6,815 bases of DNA from Tissierella_B sp964485455 (GTDB taxonomy: Bacteria > Bacillota > Clostridia > Tissierellales > Tissierellaceae): contig CAZAJU010000102.1 of NCBI GenBank assembly GCA_964485455.1, positions 1-6,815 on the forward strand. The letters are read 5' to 3'. Of this stretch, positions 1 through 6,050 are shown in pieces (positions within the stretch are counted from its first letter, which is position 1; each line of letters opens with the position of its first letter). The position numbers and the translations under genes are program-made. The notes under the pieces were generated by a model, which saw nothing but the letters and a program-made list of their open reading frames with translations, did no database searches and had not been told where the DNA came from.

Positions 1-2286
1 TTTAATATTGAAAAGATTGCAAATGCAATTTTCAAAGCAGCTCAGGCTGCAGGTGGACAGGATTATAATGTATCCATGAATCTTGCAGAAAAGGTGATAA
101 TTCTTTGCGATGAAAAGTTTAAGGGCAAGGTGCCTGGTGTAGAGGATATTCAGGATATGGTAGAAAAGGTTCTGATTGAAGAGGGACATGCCAAAACTGC
201 TAAAGAGTACATATTATACAGAGCCGAGAGAAGCAGAATAAGAAATATGGATACTAGGCTGATGAAGGTGTTTGAAGACCTTACCTTTAAGGATGCCAAG
301 GACAATGATATTAAACGAGAGAATGCAAATATCAATGGAGATACAGCCATGGGAACTATGTTAAAGTACGGTTCCGAAAGTGCAAAGGAGTTCTATGATT
401 TATTTGTATTAAATCCTGATCATTCTGCAGCTCATAAATCTGGGCTAATTCACATTCATGATTTAGACTTCTTAACTCTTACTACTACTTGCTGCCAAAT
501 AGATATAGTAGAATTATTTAAAAATGGTTTTAGCACTGGACATGGATATTTAAGGGAGCCACAGGATATAAGCTCCTATTCATCCCTGGCATGTATAGCT
601 ATTCAGTCAAATCAAAATGATCAACACGGTGGTCAGAGCATTCCAAATTTCGACTATGGTATGGCAATAGGTGTAAGGAAGACTTACAAGAAGAGCTATA
701 GAAATAATCTCAAAAGAAGTATAGAACTAATGGTTAACGATGTTGAGTTAGATGAAAACCTAGATCATATATTCAATATGCTAGAAAAAGACTATAATTT
801 AGTTCCTACTATGGCCGATAATGAAAATTATCTAAAGAAGGAAGCTGAGTATCTTAATGAGCTATTAAATGATGAAGAGATAGTAAAAAAGGTCCAAGAC
901 TTTGCTCTTAAAAATGCATATAAGGATACAGATAAAAAAACCTTTCAAGCTATGGAGGCCTTGGTTCATAATCTAAATACCATGCATTCTAGAGCAGGAG
1001 CTCAAATTCCTTTTAGCTCTATTAACTATGGAACTGACACAACACCAGAAGGCAGAATGGTAGTTAGAAATTTACTTCTTACAACAGAGGAAGGTTTAGG
1101 TAATGGAGAAACTCCTATATTCCCAATACAAATCTTTAAGGTTAAGGAAGGCATCAATTATAATCAAGAAGATATAAACTATGACCTATTTAAGCTGGCT
1201 TGTAGGGTAAGTGCCAAGAGGTTGTTTCCAAACTTCTCATTTATTGATGCACCATTTAATCTAAAATACTATAAGAAGGGCAAACCGGAGACGGAAATAG
1301 CTTATATGGGCTGTAGAACCAGAGTCATAGGCAATGTCTATGATGAATCCAGGGAAATAGTAACTGGGCGTGGAAACTTAAGTTTTACAACCATCAACTT
1401 ACCTAGGATTGGAATAGAGAATAAAGGAAATATAGAAGGATTCTATAGACAGCTTGATGAAACAATTGATTTAACTATAGCACAGCTTCTTGAACGTTTT
1501 GAAATCCAAGCTAGTAAGAAAGTTTTGAACTATCCATTCCTAATGGGACAAGGTGTTTGGATGGATTCAGACAAGCTAAAAGATGGAGATAATATTAGGG
1601 AAGTCTTAAAGCATGGAACATTGTCTATTGGATTTATAGGTTTGGCAGAATGCTTGAAGGCGTTGACAGGAGCCCACCATGGTGAGTCGGAAAAAGCACA
1701 GGAGTTAGGACTAGAGATAATTGGTCATATGAGAAAGAGAATGGATGAAATTTCTCAGGAATATAAGTTGAACTTTTCATTAATAGGAACTCCTGCAGAG
1801 GGATTGTCAGGAAGATTTGTGAAGATAGACAGAAAGGTTTATGGAGAGATAGAGGGAGTAACAGATAGAGAATACTATACAAACAGTTTTCACGTACCTG
1901 TATATCATAAAACTACAGCCTATAGAAAGATTATTCTTGAGGCGCCTTACCATGAATTAACAAATGCAGGCCATATAACCTATGTAGAGGTAGATGGAGA
2001 TCCTACTATGAATCTTGAGGCATTTGAAAAGATTATAAGAGTCATGAAGGAATCTGGTATAGGATATGGCTCCATAAATCACCCTGTAGATAGAGATCCA
2101 GTTTGTGGTTATACTGGTGTTATTGGAGAAATCTGCCCACAATGTGGTAGAGATGCTGGGGACGTTGGTTTCCATAGAATTAGAAGAATCACAGGATATC
2201 TAGTAGGTACTCTAGATAGATTTAATGATGCGAAAAAGGCGGAGGAACATGATAGAGTCAAACATCTCTCATTTACAAGTAAATAA
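1..2286 (+). CDS. nrdD: Anaerobic (class III) ribonucleoside-triphosphate reductase, 5' partial
   Basis: Glycyl-radical enzyme of the cytosol that reduces ribonucleoside triphosphates to deoxyribonucleotides under anaerobic conditions. The frame is open from base 1, and the first residues (FNIEKIANAIFKAA) match the inside of an ATP-cone domain, so the true start lies upstream. The ATG at 76 is internal. 761 residues are visible and probably only a dozen or so are missing. In visible numbering, the ATP cone covers about 1-80, followed by the alpha/beta barrel. C164/C165 (TTTCCQID) match the conserved active-site cysteine region. C438 in YMGCRTR is the likely thiyl-radical cysteine. G732 in RITGYLVG is the glycyl-radical residue, 29 residues from the end as expected for the family. 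A carboxyl-terminal cysteine site contains C702, C712 and C715, with Asp699 where many homologues have a fourth Cys. The last 38 bp overlap nrdG, its activase. Any NrdR box lies outside the window. Identification is very secure. Confidence 0.97.
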   Translation, partial: FNIEKIANAIFKAAQAAGGQDYNVSMNLAEKVIILCDEKFKGKVPGVEDIQDMVEKVLIEEGHAKTAKEYILYRAERSRIRNMDTRLMKVFEDLTFKDAKDNDIKRENANINGDTAMGTMLKYGSESAKEFYDLFVLNPDHSAAHKSGLIHIHDLDFLTLTTTCCQIDIVELFKNGFSTGHGYLREPQDISSYSSLACIAIQSNQNDQHGGQSIPNFDYGMAIGVRKTYKKSYRNNLKRSIELMVNDVELDENLDHIFNMLEKDYNLVPTMADNENYLKKEAEYLNELLNDEEIVKKVQDFALKNAYKDTDKKTFQAMEALVHNLNTMHSRAGAQIPFSSINYGTDTTPEGRMVVRNLLLTTEEGLGNGETPIFPIQIFKVKEGINYNQEDINYDLFKLACRVSAKRLFPNFSFIDAPFNLKYYKKGKPETEIAYMGCRTRVIGNVYDESREIVTGRGNLSFTTINLPRIGIENKGNIEGFYRQLDETIDLTIAQLLERFEIQASKKVLNYPFLMGQGVWMDSDKLKDGDNIREVLKHGTLSIGFIGLAECLKALTGAHHGESEKAQELGLEIIGHMRKRMDEISQEYKLNFSLIGTPAEGLSGRFVKIDRKVYGEIEGVTDREYYTNSFHVPVYHKTTAYRKIILEAPYHELTNAGHITYVEVDGDPTMNLEAFEKIIRVMKESGIGYGSINHPVDRDPVCGYTGVIGEICPQCGRDAGDVGFHRIRRITGYLVGTLDRFNDAKKAEEHDRVKHLSFTSK
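2241..2245 (+). promoter_or_regulatory. Ribosome binding site deciding the nrdG start
   Basis: GGAGG lies inside the nrdD coding region, three bases before the ATG at 2249. The spacing is short, but this is the only good Shine-Dalgarno match near the nrdG start. The in-frame ATGs at 2225 and 2228 have no comparable site upstream and would add an arginine-rich leader (MMRKRRRN) not expected in NrdG. This supports translation from 2249, coupled to the end of nrdD. Confidence 0.6.
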
Positions 2287-2767
2287 TAATAAGATTAGAA
2301 TAGCCGGAATTCAAGAAGAGTCCATAGTAGATGGACCTGGGCTAAGGTTGGTGGTATTTACCCAAGGCTGTAAACACCATTGCCCAGGATGCCATAACCC
2401 TGAAACCCATGATTTTTCCGGGGGATATGATATGGATATAGATCAGATAATATCTATATTAAAGGAAAATCCTATGCTAGATGGAATAACCCTAAGTGGA
2501 GGAGACCCCTTTGAACAATCAGAATCCTGCAGCATTTTGGCCTTTAAAGCTAAGGAATTAGGTTACAGTGTGGTAGCTTACACGGGATATACCTATGAGA
2601 ATCTAATTAAGAATAAAAGACATAGGAAGCTTCTGGAATTCGTAGATATACTAATAGATGGAAGATTTGAACAGGATAAGAAGGACCTAACACTAGCCTT
2701 TAGAGGGTCTTCCAACCAAAGGATAATTGGGGCAATAGGGACAGGCTTTTTTGTCCCAGTTGTCTAG
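2249..2767 (+). CDS. nrdG: Anaerobic ribonucleotide reductase activating protein (radical SAM) with altered C-terminus
   Basis: Radical SAM activase that reductively cleaves S-adenosylmethionine and places the glycyl radical on NrdD. With the start at 2249 the protein has 172 residues. C41, C45 and C48 form the CxxxCxxC motif that holds the [4Fe-4S] cluster. IVDGPGLRLVVFTQGC (26-41) and LSGGDPFEQ, the SAM-binding GGDP region, are typical of the family. The first 14 or so residues (MIESNISHLQVNNN) precede the usual start of homology at KIRIAG and arise partly because the gene begins within nrdD. The family match holds up to FRGSSNQRII (residue 160). The final 12 residues (GAIGTGFFVPVV) do not look like a NrdG tail, which usually continues with something like DVQKSL. 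They are encoded by a palindromic element at 2729-2767. The catalytic core is intact, so the protein is probably functional. It is presumably co-transcribed with nrdD and the downstream msrC, 19 bp away. Confidence 0.95.
   Translation: MIESNISHLQVNNNKIRIAGIQEESIVDGPGLRLVVFTQGCKHHCPGCHNPETHDFSGGYDMDIDQIISILKENPMLDGITLSGGDPFEQSESCSILAFKAKELGYSVVAYTGYTYENLIKNKRHRKLLEFVDILIDGRFEQDKKDLTLAFRGSSNQRIIGAIGTGFFVPVV
2730..2765. repeat. Nested imperfect palindrome (REP-like) forming the nrdG 3' end
   Basis: The inner arms GGGACA (2738-2743) and TGTCCC (2752-2757) are a perfect 6-bp inverted repeat around an 8-base loop, GGCTTTTT. Outside an A-A mismatch (2737/2758) the pairing continues as GGGCAAT (2730-2736) with GTTGTCT (2759-2765), using three G-U pairs on the RNA. 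It is not a normal intrinsic terminator, because the T-run is in the loop and not after the stem. It begins exactly where NrdG homology ends and includes the first base of the TAG stop at 2765. From memory, similar short GGGACA...TGTCCC palindromes are dispersed in some clostridial genomes, but this was not checked. No second copy occurs in the window. Confidence 0.6.
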
Positions 2768-2786
2768 AAATTAGTAGGAGGTTAAC

Positions 2787-3293
2787 ATGTTTAAAATAGA
2801 TCCGATTAAAAAGATGAATGAAATAGAAAAGCTTAAATATTTGCAAATCTTGTTGAATGCTCAGTTAAGCTCCGAGAATGATTGTTTAGCTAATATTTCA
2901 AATGCTACAGCCATTATAAATGTATGTATGGATAATATCAACTGGGTGGGTTTCTATTTTTTAAAAGATGATGAGCTTATACTAGGGCCATTCCAAGGAT
3001 TACCTGCTTGCAATAGAATTGCCATAGGTAAAGGAGTTTGCGGAGCTGCAGTGGCTACTAAAGAGGTACAGCTGGTTCCAGACGTACATCAATTTCCGGG
3101 TCATATAGCCTGTGATTCAGCATCAAACTCCGAACTTGTAATCCCAATAATTAAGAATGATATAGTAATAGGGGTGTTAGATATTGATAGCCCTATATTC
3201 AATAGATTTGAACAAATTCACGTTGATGCTTTTACTAAATTTGTGGAGAAATTATTTGGAACTGTAGAGACAGGACGAGGAAGTTTATGCTAG
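2787..3293 (+). CDS. msrC: Free methionine-(R)-sulfoxide reductase (GAF domain, fRMsr/MsrC type)
   Basis: Cytosolic GAF-domain enzyme that reduces free L-methionine-(R)-sulfoxide to methionine. It belongs to the family of E. coli MsrC/YebR and Bacillus YtsP. The protein has 168 residues, the usual length. The three redox cysteines are present at C75 (LPACNRI), C85 (GKGVCGAA) and C109 (HIACDSASNSE). The spacings of 10 and 24 residues equal those of C84, C94 and C118 in the E. coli enzyme. Other family signatures are NWVGFYFL (52-59), LGPFQG (66-71) and IGVLDIDSP (128-136). The ATG at 2787 follows TAGGAGG (2775-2781) with 5 bases between. It lies 19 bp after nrdG, and its last 7 bp (ATGCTAG) overlap the methyltransferase start, so it sits in one operon with both. 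A role beside nrdDG in coping with oxidants is inference from position only. Confidence 0.93.
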   Translation: MFKIDPIKKMNEIEKLKYLQILLNAQLSSENDCLANISNATAIINVCMDNINWVGFYFLKDDELILGPFQGLPACNRIAIGKGVCGAAVATKEVQLVPDVHQFPGHIACDSASNSELVIPIIKNDIVIGVLDIDSPIFNRFEQIHVDAFTKFVEKLFGTVETGRGSLC

Positions 3294-4594
3294 ATAAACT
3301 TGCGGAAATAGTAAATAGCAGTAAGGAATATGCAGAGAAGCTTCTTGCAGAGGCATCAAAAAAATCTATGCAACAAGTTGATAGTATTCATGGAATAGTT
3401 GAGGGTCTAAATAACTCCAATCTCTTATATCAAGGAGACAATATTTCAGCAATTATGGATTTGTTGAATAGGGGTTATGGGGAAAGGGTGGATTTAATCT
3501 ATATAGACCCACCATTCTTTACTATGAGCGACTATATAAAGAGAGTAGAATTAGATTTAAGAGATGATAAAAAGGTAATTGAATTCAAGGCATATAGCGA
3601 TATATGGGATAGTTACGAGGATTATCTTAAGATGCTTTCCATAAGACTAATATTAATGAAGGAGTTATTATCTAATAAAGGAAGTATTTATGTTCATGTA
3701 GATTTTCGTGCAGTACATTATATTAAAATTATAATGGACCATATTTTTGGGATGGATAATTTCGTAAATGAGATAATTTGGTCTTACAAGTCTGGTGGGA
3801 CCAGCAACAGATATTTCTCTAGAAAGCATGACTCCATATTGTTTTATTCAAAGACTAAGGAATATATATTTAATCCCGTCAAAGAAAAATCCTACAATAG
3901 GGAATATAAACCCTATAGATTTAAGGGAGTAGAGGAATTCCAGGATGAACTTGGGTGGTATACTCTGGTAAACTCAAAGGACGTCTGGCAAATAGATATG
4001 GTAGGTCGAACCTCTAAGGAAAGGGTCGGCTATGAGACACAAAAGCCGGAAAAGCTTTTAGAAAAAATAATCCTAGCATCTACAAATGAAAAGTCCATCG
4101 TAGCAGACTTTTTTTCTGGAAGTGGAACTACCTTAGCTGTCGCAAATAGGCTTGGAAGGCGTTGGATTGGCTCGGATATGAGTATGTCTTCCATACTTAC
4201 TATAAAAAAGAGGATGCATGATTCATACTACTTAGAATTTCAATTAGAAAATCAGAAAAATAATGGGGAACTTATTTTAGAAAATAATAAATTAGACAAT
4301 AATGAAAATATCCTTAATATATATTTAAAAGCTTATAAGCCAGATGTGGATTGTTTAAAATTTACAAAGAAGAATAGACAAATAGTGGAGGATATTTTAT
4401 CTAAGGATTCTCTAGCCTTAGTAGATTATATAGGAATATTAAGGTTTAAGGATAATTTGCTAATATATGAGGATTTTAAAACTAGAGATAAGCAGAGGTT
4501 AAATACCCAAATAAAAATACAAGATAGCAATGAAGATTTTATACTTGTTGCAATAGACATATTTGGGAACAAAGTTTTAAAAAGCTTTAAGTAA
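3287..4594 (+). CDS. Solitary site-specific DNA methyltransferase, beta motif order (probably adenine-N6)
   Basis: SAM-dependent DNA methyltransferase of 435 residues. Motif IV (DPPF, 74-77) comes before motif I (FFSGSGTT, 275-282). That is the beta-class order, as in type III Mod subunits and many solitary enzymes. QGDN (49-52) precedes motif IV, and QKPEKLLEKII (252-262) is the usual helix before motif I. SYKSGG and HDSILFYSKT lie in the central part, which probably includes target recognition. DPPF favours N6-adenine methylation over N4-cytosine, which usually has SPP[YW], but the base and site cannot be read from sequence. The residues after DPPF are FTMSDY, where many relatives have NTG. 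An Asn/Lys-rich linker (about 315-338) leads to a carboxyl-terminal segment ending in AIDIFGNKVLKSFK. The ATG overlaps the msrC stop by 7 bp and has GAGG at 3277-3280. No endonuclease gene is present nearby, so it looks like an orphan enzyme, perhaps epigenetic. Confidence 0.88.
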   Translation: MLDKLAEIVNSSKEYAEKLLAEASKKSMQQVDSIHGIVEGLNNSNLLYQGDNISAIMDLLNRGYGERVDLIYIDPPFFTMSDYIKRVELDLRDDKKVIEFKAYSDIWDSYEDYLKMLSIRLILMKELLSNKGSIYVHVDFRAVHYIKIIMDHIFGMDNFVNEIIWSYKSGGTSNRYFSRKHDSILFYSKTKEYIFNPVKEKSYNREYKPYRFKGVEEFQDELGWYTLVNSKDVWQIDMVGRTSKERVGYETQKPEKLLEKIILASTNEKSIVADFFSGSGTTLAVANRLGRRWIGSDMSMSSILTIKKRMHDSYYLEFQLENQKNNGELILENNKLDNNENILNIYLKAYKPDVDCLKFTKKNRQIVEDILSKDSLALVDYIGILRFKDNLLIYEDFKTRDKQRLNTQIKIQDSNEDFILVAIDIFGNKVLKSFK

Positions 4595-4693
4595 GTTCGT
4601 AATTTGGGTATCAATTTTATTGATTCATTAGAAAGTAGAGAAAAAATGTTCACCTCGTTATAGACAAATTTTCCAGATACTTAAAATATTTAC

Positions 4694-4722
4694 TTGTTTA
4701 AAACCTATTAATGGGTTACTAT
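4694..4722 (+). promoter_or_regulatory. Candidate sigma-A promoter for the DUF1292 gene
   Basis: TTGTTT (4694-4699) and TACTAT (4717-4722) are separated by 17 bases, the ideal spacing. They match the -35 and -10 consensus at 3 and 4 of 6 positions. A transcript would start near 4729 and give a leader of about 30 bases before the ATG at 4758. In AT-rich DNA such matches arise by chance, so this is a suggestion only. Confidence 0.3.
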
Positions 4723-4741
4723 AGTCATATACCAATTTTTT

Positions 4742-4748
4742 AAGGAGG
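4742..4748 (+). promoter_or_regulatory. Strong ribosome binding site of the DUF1292 gene
   Basis: AAGGAGG is a full-strength Shine-Dalgarno sequence nine bases before the ATG at 4758. It fixes that start and suggests efficient translation. Confidence 0.75.
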
Positions 4749-4757
4749 CTTAATAAG

Positions 4758-5102
4758 ATGAGCGATAAACACGAACATTGCGGAAATTGTGGTTGTGACC
4801 ACGACCACGATCACGATCATGACCATGGCGAAACTGATATAATATATCTTACTCTTGAAGATGATTCAGAGTTAGAGTGTGAAGTATTAGGAATATTTGA
4901 AGTAGAAGATAAGGAATATATTGCTCTATTACCTGTAGGTGAAGAGGAAGTACTTCTTTATGGTTACAAGGAATTAGAAGATGAAGAATTCGACCTTCTT
5001 TCAATAGATGATGAAGAAGAGTTTGAAGTTGTTTCAGAGGCTTTCTATGCCTTGTTTTCAGATGATGAAGATTTTGAAGATGAGGAAGATGACGAGGAAT
5101 AA
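4758..5102 (+). CDS. DUF1292 family acidic protein with Cys/His-rich N-terminus
   Basis: Small cytosolic protein of 114 residues in the DUF1292 (YrzB-like) family, which is widespread in Firmicutes and has no established function. The family core runs from about residue 27 to 100: DIIYLTLEDD, CEVLGIFEVEDKEYIALLPV and EEEFEVVSEAFYALF are characteristic. The first 24 residues are unusually rich in metal ligands: H5, H7, C8, C11, C13, then five Asp-His pairs (14-23). This suggests binding of Zn, Ni or Co, though that is inference. The carboxyl end (DDEDFEDEEDDEE) is extremely acidic. No signal peptide or membrane segment is visible. The gene has its own strong ribosome binding site, a possible promoter, and an intrinsic terminator 7 bp after the stop, so it may be a single-gene unit. 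In many Clostridia this family lies next to ruvX, but that neighbour is not here. Confidence 0.9.
   Translation: MSDKHEHCGNCGCDHDHDHDHDHGETDIIYLTLEDDSELECEVLGIFEVEDKEYIALLPVGEEEVLLYGYKELEDEEFDLLSIDDEEEFEVVSEAFYALFSDDEDFEDEEDDEE
4797..4826 (+). repeat. Five tandem GAYCAY hexamers encoding an Asp-His tract
   Basis: Five consecutive 6-bp units of the form GA(C/T)CA(C/T) encode DHDHDHDHDH in the DUF1292 protein. Third-base changes between units show the tract is not a fresh slippage product, but hexamer number could still vary between strains without breaking the frame. Confidence 0.8.
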
Positions 5103-5109
5103 TAGTTAG

Positions 5110-5138
5110 AAGTATCTTGCTAAGCAAGATACTTTTTT
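5110..5138 (+). terminator. Intrinsic terminator after the DUF1292 gene
   Basis: A perfect 11-bp stem, AAGTATCTTGC (5110-5120) with GCAAGATACTT (5124-5134), closes a TAA loop. Six consecutive T residues run from 5133 to 5138. It starts 7 bp after the stop codon and is a classic Rho-independent terminator. The stem is also symmetric on the other strand, but no minus-strand gene ends here. Confidence 0.93.
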
Positions 5139-5191
5139 CCTATAGTTTTCAGGTTACTAACATATTTGAATATTAGACTTATTAGTGTAGT

Positions 5192-5199
5192 AGAGGTGA
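5192..5199 (+). promoter_or_regulatory. Ribosome binding site supporting the TTG start of the HAD gene
   Basis: AGAGGTGA pairs well with the 16S anti-Shine-Dalgarno end. Its GAGGTG core (5193-5198) is five bases before TTG at 5204. The start codon places MFKLIALDLDGTLL at the amino end, exactly where HAD homology begins. Confidence 0.75.
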
Positions 5200-5203
5200 A
5201 AAA

Positions 5204-6031
5204 TTGTTTAAGTTGATAGCATTGGATTTAGATGGAACCCTTCTAAACGATAAAAAGAAAATACCCGCAGGCAATTTGGAGTTTATTAAAGATGCCGTCA
5301 ATGCAGGCTATGAAATAGTTATTGCAACTGGAAGAAGGTATTATTCCGCAAAGGAATTGGTATCCGAAATTCCTAATGAAATAACCATATTAGCCAATAA
5401 TGGAAATATCATCCGAAATTCTATTAGTGATAAAGTTATCCTTAATAAGTTTATAGATAAGGATGATGTAATAAAGGCTTTAAAACTGGGCAAGAGTTTA
5501 AGTCTAGATCCCATAGTTCATGTGGATTATTATGAGGATGGGATTGATATGTTGGTTGAGAAGCATATTTTTGAGGGTGATCACTTTTCAATTTTAAAGG
5601 ATGAGAATCGTTATAAAATCATAACTGAAGAGGAGTTATTTAATCAGGATAGGGTATTAGCAATAGTCTATCCAGGTGAAAAATCCAGATTAGTGGATTT
5701 TTATAATAAGTTAAATCACAATTTCCCAGATTCTTATAGTAGTCACATCCTAGATAAAATGCACATAGTAGAAGCTATGATGGAAATTATGCATCCAATG
5801 GGTACTAAATGGAAGAGCCTCCTAGAATATGCAAGATTTAAAAATATTAAACCTGAAGAAATTATAGCTGTAGGTGATGATAATAATGATTTAGAAATGA
5901 TTGTCAATGCAGGCTTAGGAATTTCCATGAAAAACGGGAGTAGCCTGATGCTTGAGGCTGCGGATTTAATAACTGAAAGGGATAATAACGATTCTGGAGT
6001 AGCTTATGAGCTTAGAAAGGTCTTAGGTTAA
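5204..6031 (+). CDS. Cof-type HAD-IIB family phosphatase
   Basis: Haloacid dehalogenase-superfamily hydrolase of the Cof/IIB subgroup, a Mg-dependent phosphatase probably acting on small phosphorylated metabolites such as sugar phosphates or cofactors. The substrate cannot be predicted. At 275 residues it has the normal length. Motif I is DLDGT (8-12), with D8 as nucleophile and D10 as acid/base. Motif II is ATGRR (41-45, T42). Motif III is probably K202 in GTKWKSL. Motif IV is GDDNNDLEM (224-232, D225 and D229), a hallmark of the subgroup. The cap domain lies between motifs II and III, roughly residues 85-195. The start is TTG, chosen because of the ribosome binding site five bases upstream and the match to the family amino end. 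The 65 bp between the upstream terminator and the ribosome binding site show no convincing promoter, although one is expected there. It probably forms an operon with the radical SAM gene 19 bp downstream. Confidence 0.93.
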   Translation: MFKLIALDLDGTLLNDKKKIPAGNLEFIKDAVNAGYEIVIATGRRYYSAKELVSEIPNEITILANNGNIIRNSISDKVILNKFIDKDDVIKALKLGKSLSLDPIVHVDYYEDGIDMLVEKHIFEGDHFSILKDENRYKIITEEELFNQDRVLAIVYPGEKSRLVDFYNKLNHNFPDSYSSHILDKMHIVEAMMEIMHPMGTKWKSLLEYARFKNIKPEEIIAVGDDNNDLEMIVNAGLGISMKNGSSLMLEAADLITERDNNDSGVAYELRKVLG

Positions 6032-6038
6032 AATTATT

Positions 6039-6046
6039 AGAGGTGA
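6039..6046 (+). promoter_or_regulatory. Ribosome binding site supporting the TTG start of the radical SAM gene
   Basis: AGAGGTGA, identical to the site of the gene before it. Its GAGGTG core (6040-6045) is again five bases before a TTG, here at 6051. No in-frame ATG lies near, the first being well inside the iron-sulfur domain, so this site decides the start. Confidence 0.7.
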
Positions 6047-6050
6047 AAGT

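Larger units (their letters stand above)
4595..4757. other. Intergenic region between the methyltransferase and DUF1292 genes
   Basis: This 163-bp AT-rich stretch has no ORF of note. It holds a weak inverted repeat near 4612-4626 (ATCAAT, three bases, ATTGAT) that is too poor in GC and has no T-run, so it is not a convincing terminator for the upstream operon. It also holds a candidate promoter at 4694-4722 and the DUF1292 ribosome binding site at 4742-4748. Confidence 0.6.

Noticed and set aside
76..78. ATG at 76 as the nrdD start codon
   Set aside because: The 25 codons before it are open and encode recognisable ATP-cone sequence, so the gene enters from outside the window.
1634..1882. Minus-strand open frame inside nrdD
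   Set aside because: It lies opposite a highly conserved nrdD region, has no ribosome binding site, and its product resembles no known family. The other minus-strand frames at 150-350, 1957-2175, 4426-4653 and 5743-5928 were rejected for the same reasons.
2738..2757. nrdG palindrome as a Rho-independent terminator
   Set aside because: The T-run is in the loop, no T-tract follows the stem on either strand, and closely spaced genes continue downstream.
3287..4594. Methyltransferase as part of a complete restriction-modification or phage-defence island
   Set aside because: Both neighbours are housekeeping genes, there is no endonuclease, specificity, integrase or transposase gene, and base composition does not visibly change.
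4612..4626. ATCAAT/ATTGAT inverted repeat as a terminator of the nrd operon
   Set aside because: The stem is six A/T-rich pairs without a following T-run, which is too weak to call.
4595..4757. Riboswitch, T-box or small RNA in the intergenic region
   Set aside because: No recognisable conserved core, no strong stems and no terminator/antiterminator pair were seen.
4849..5127. Minus-strand open frame of 92 codons opposite the DUF1292 gene
   Set aside because: It is a shadow of the acidic GAA/GAT-rich coding strand, giving a Leu/His-rich low-complexity product with no family resemblance. Its start also lies in the terminator stem.
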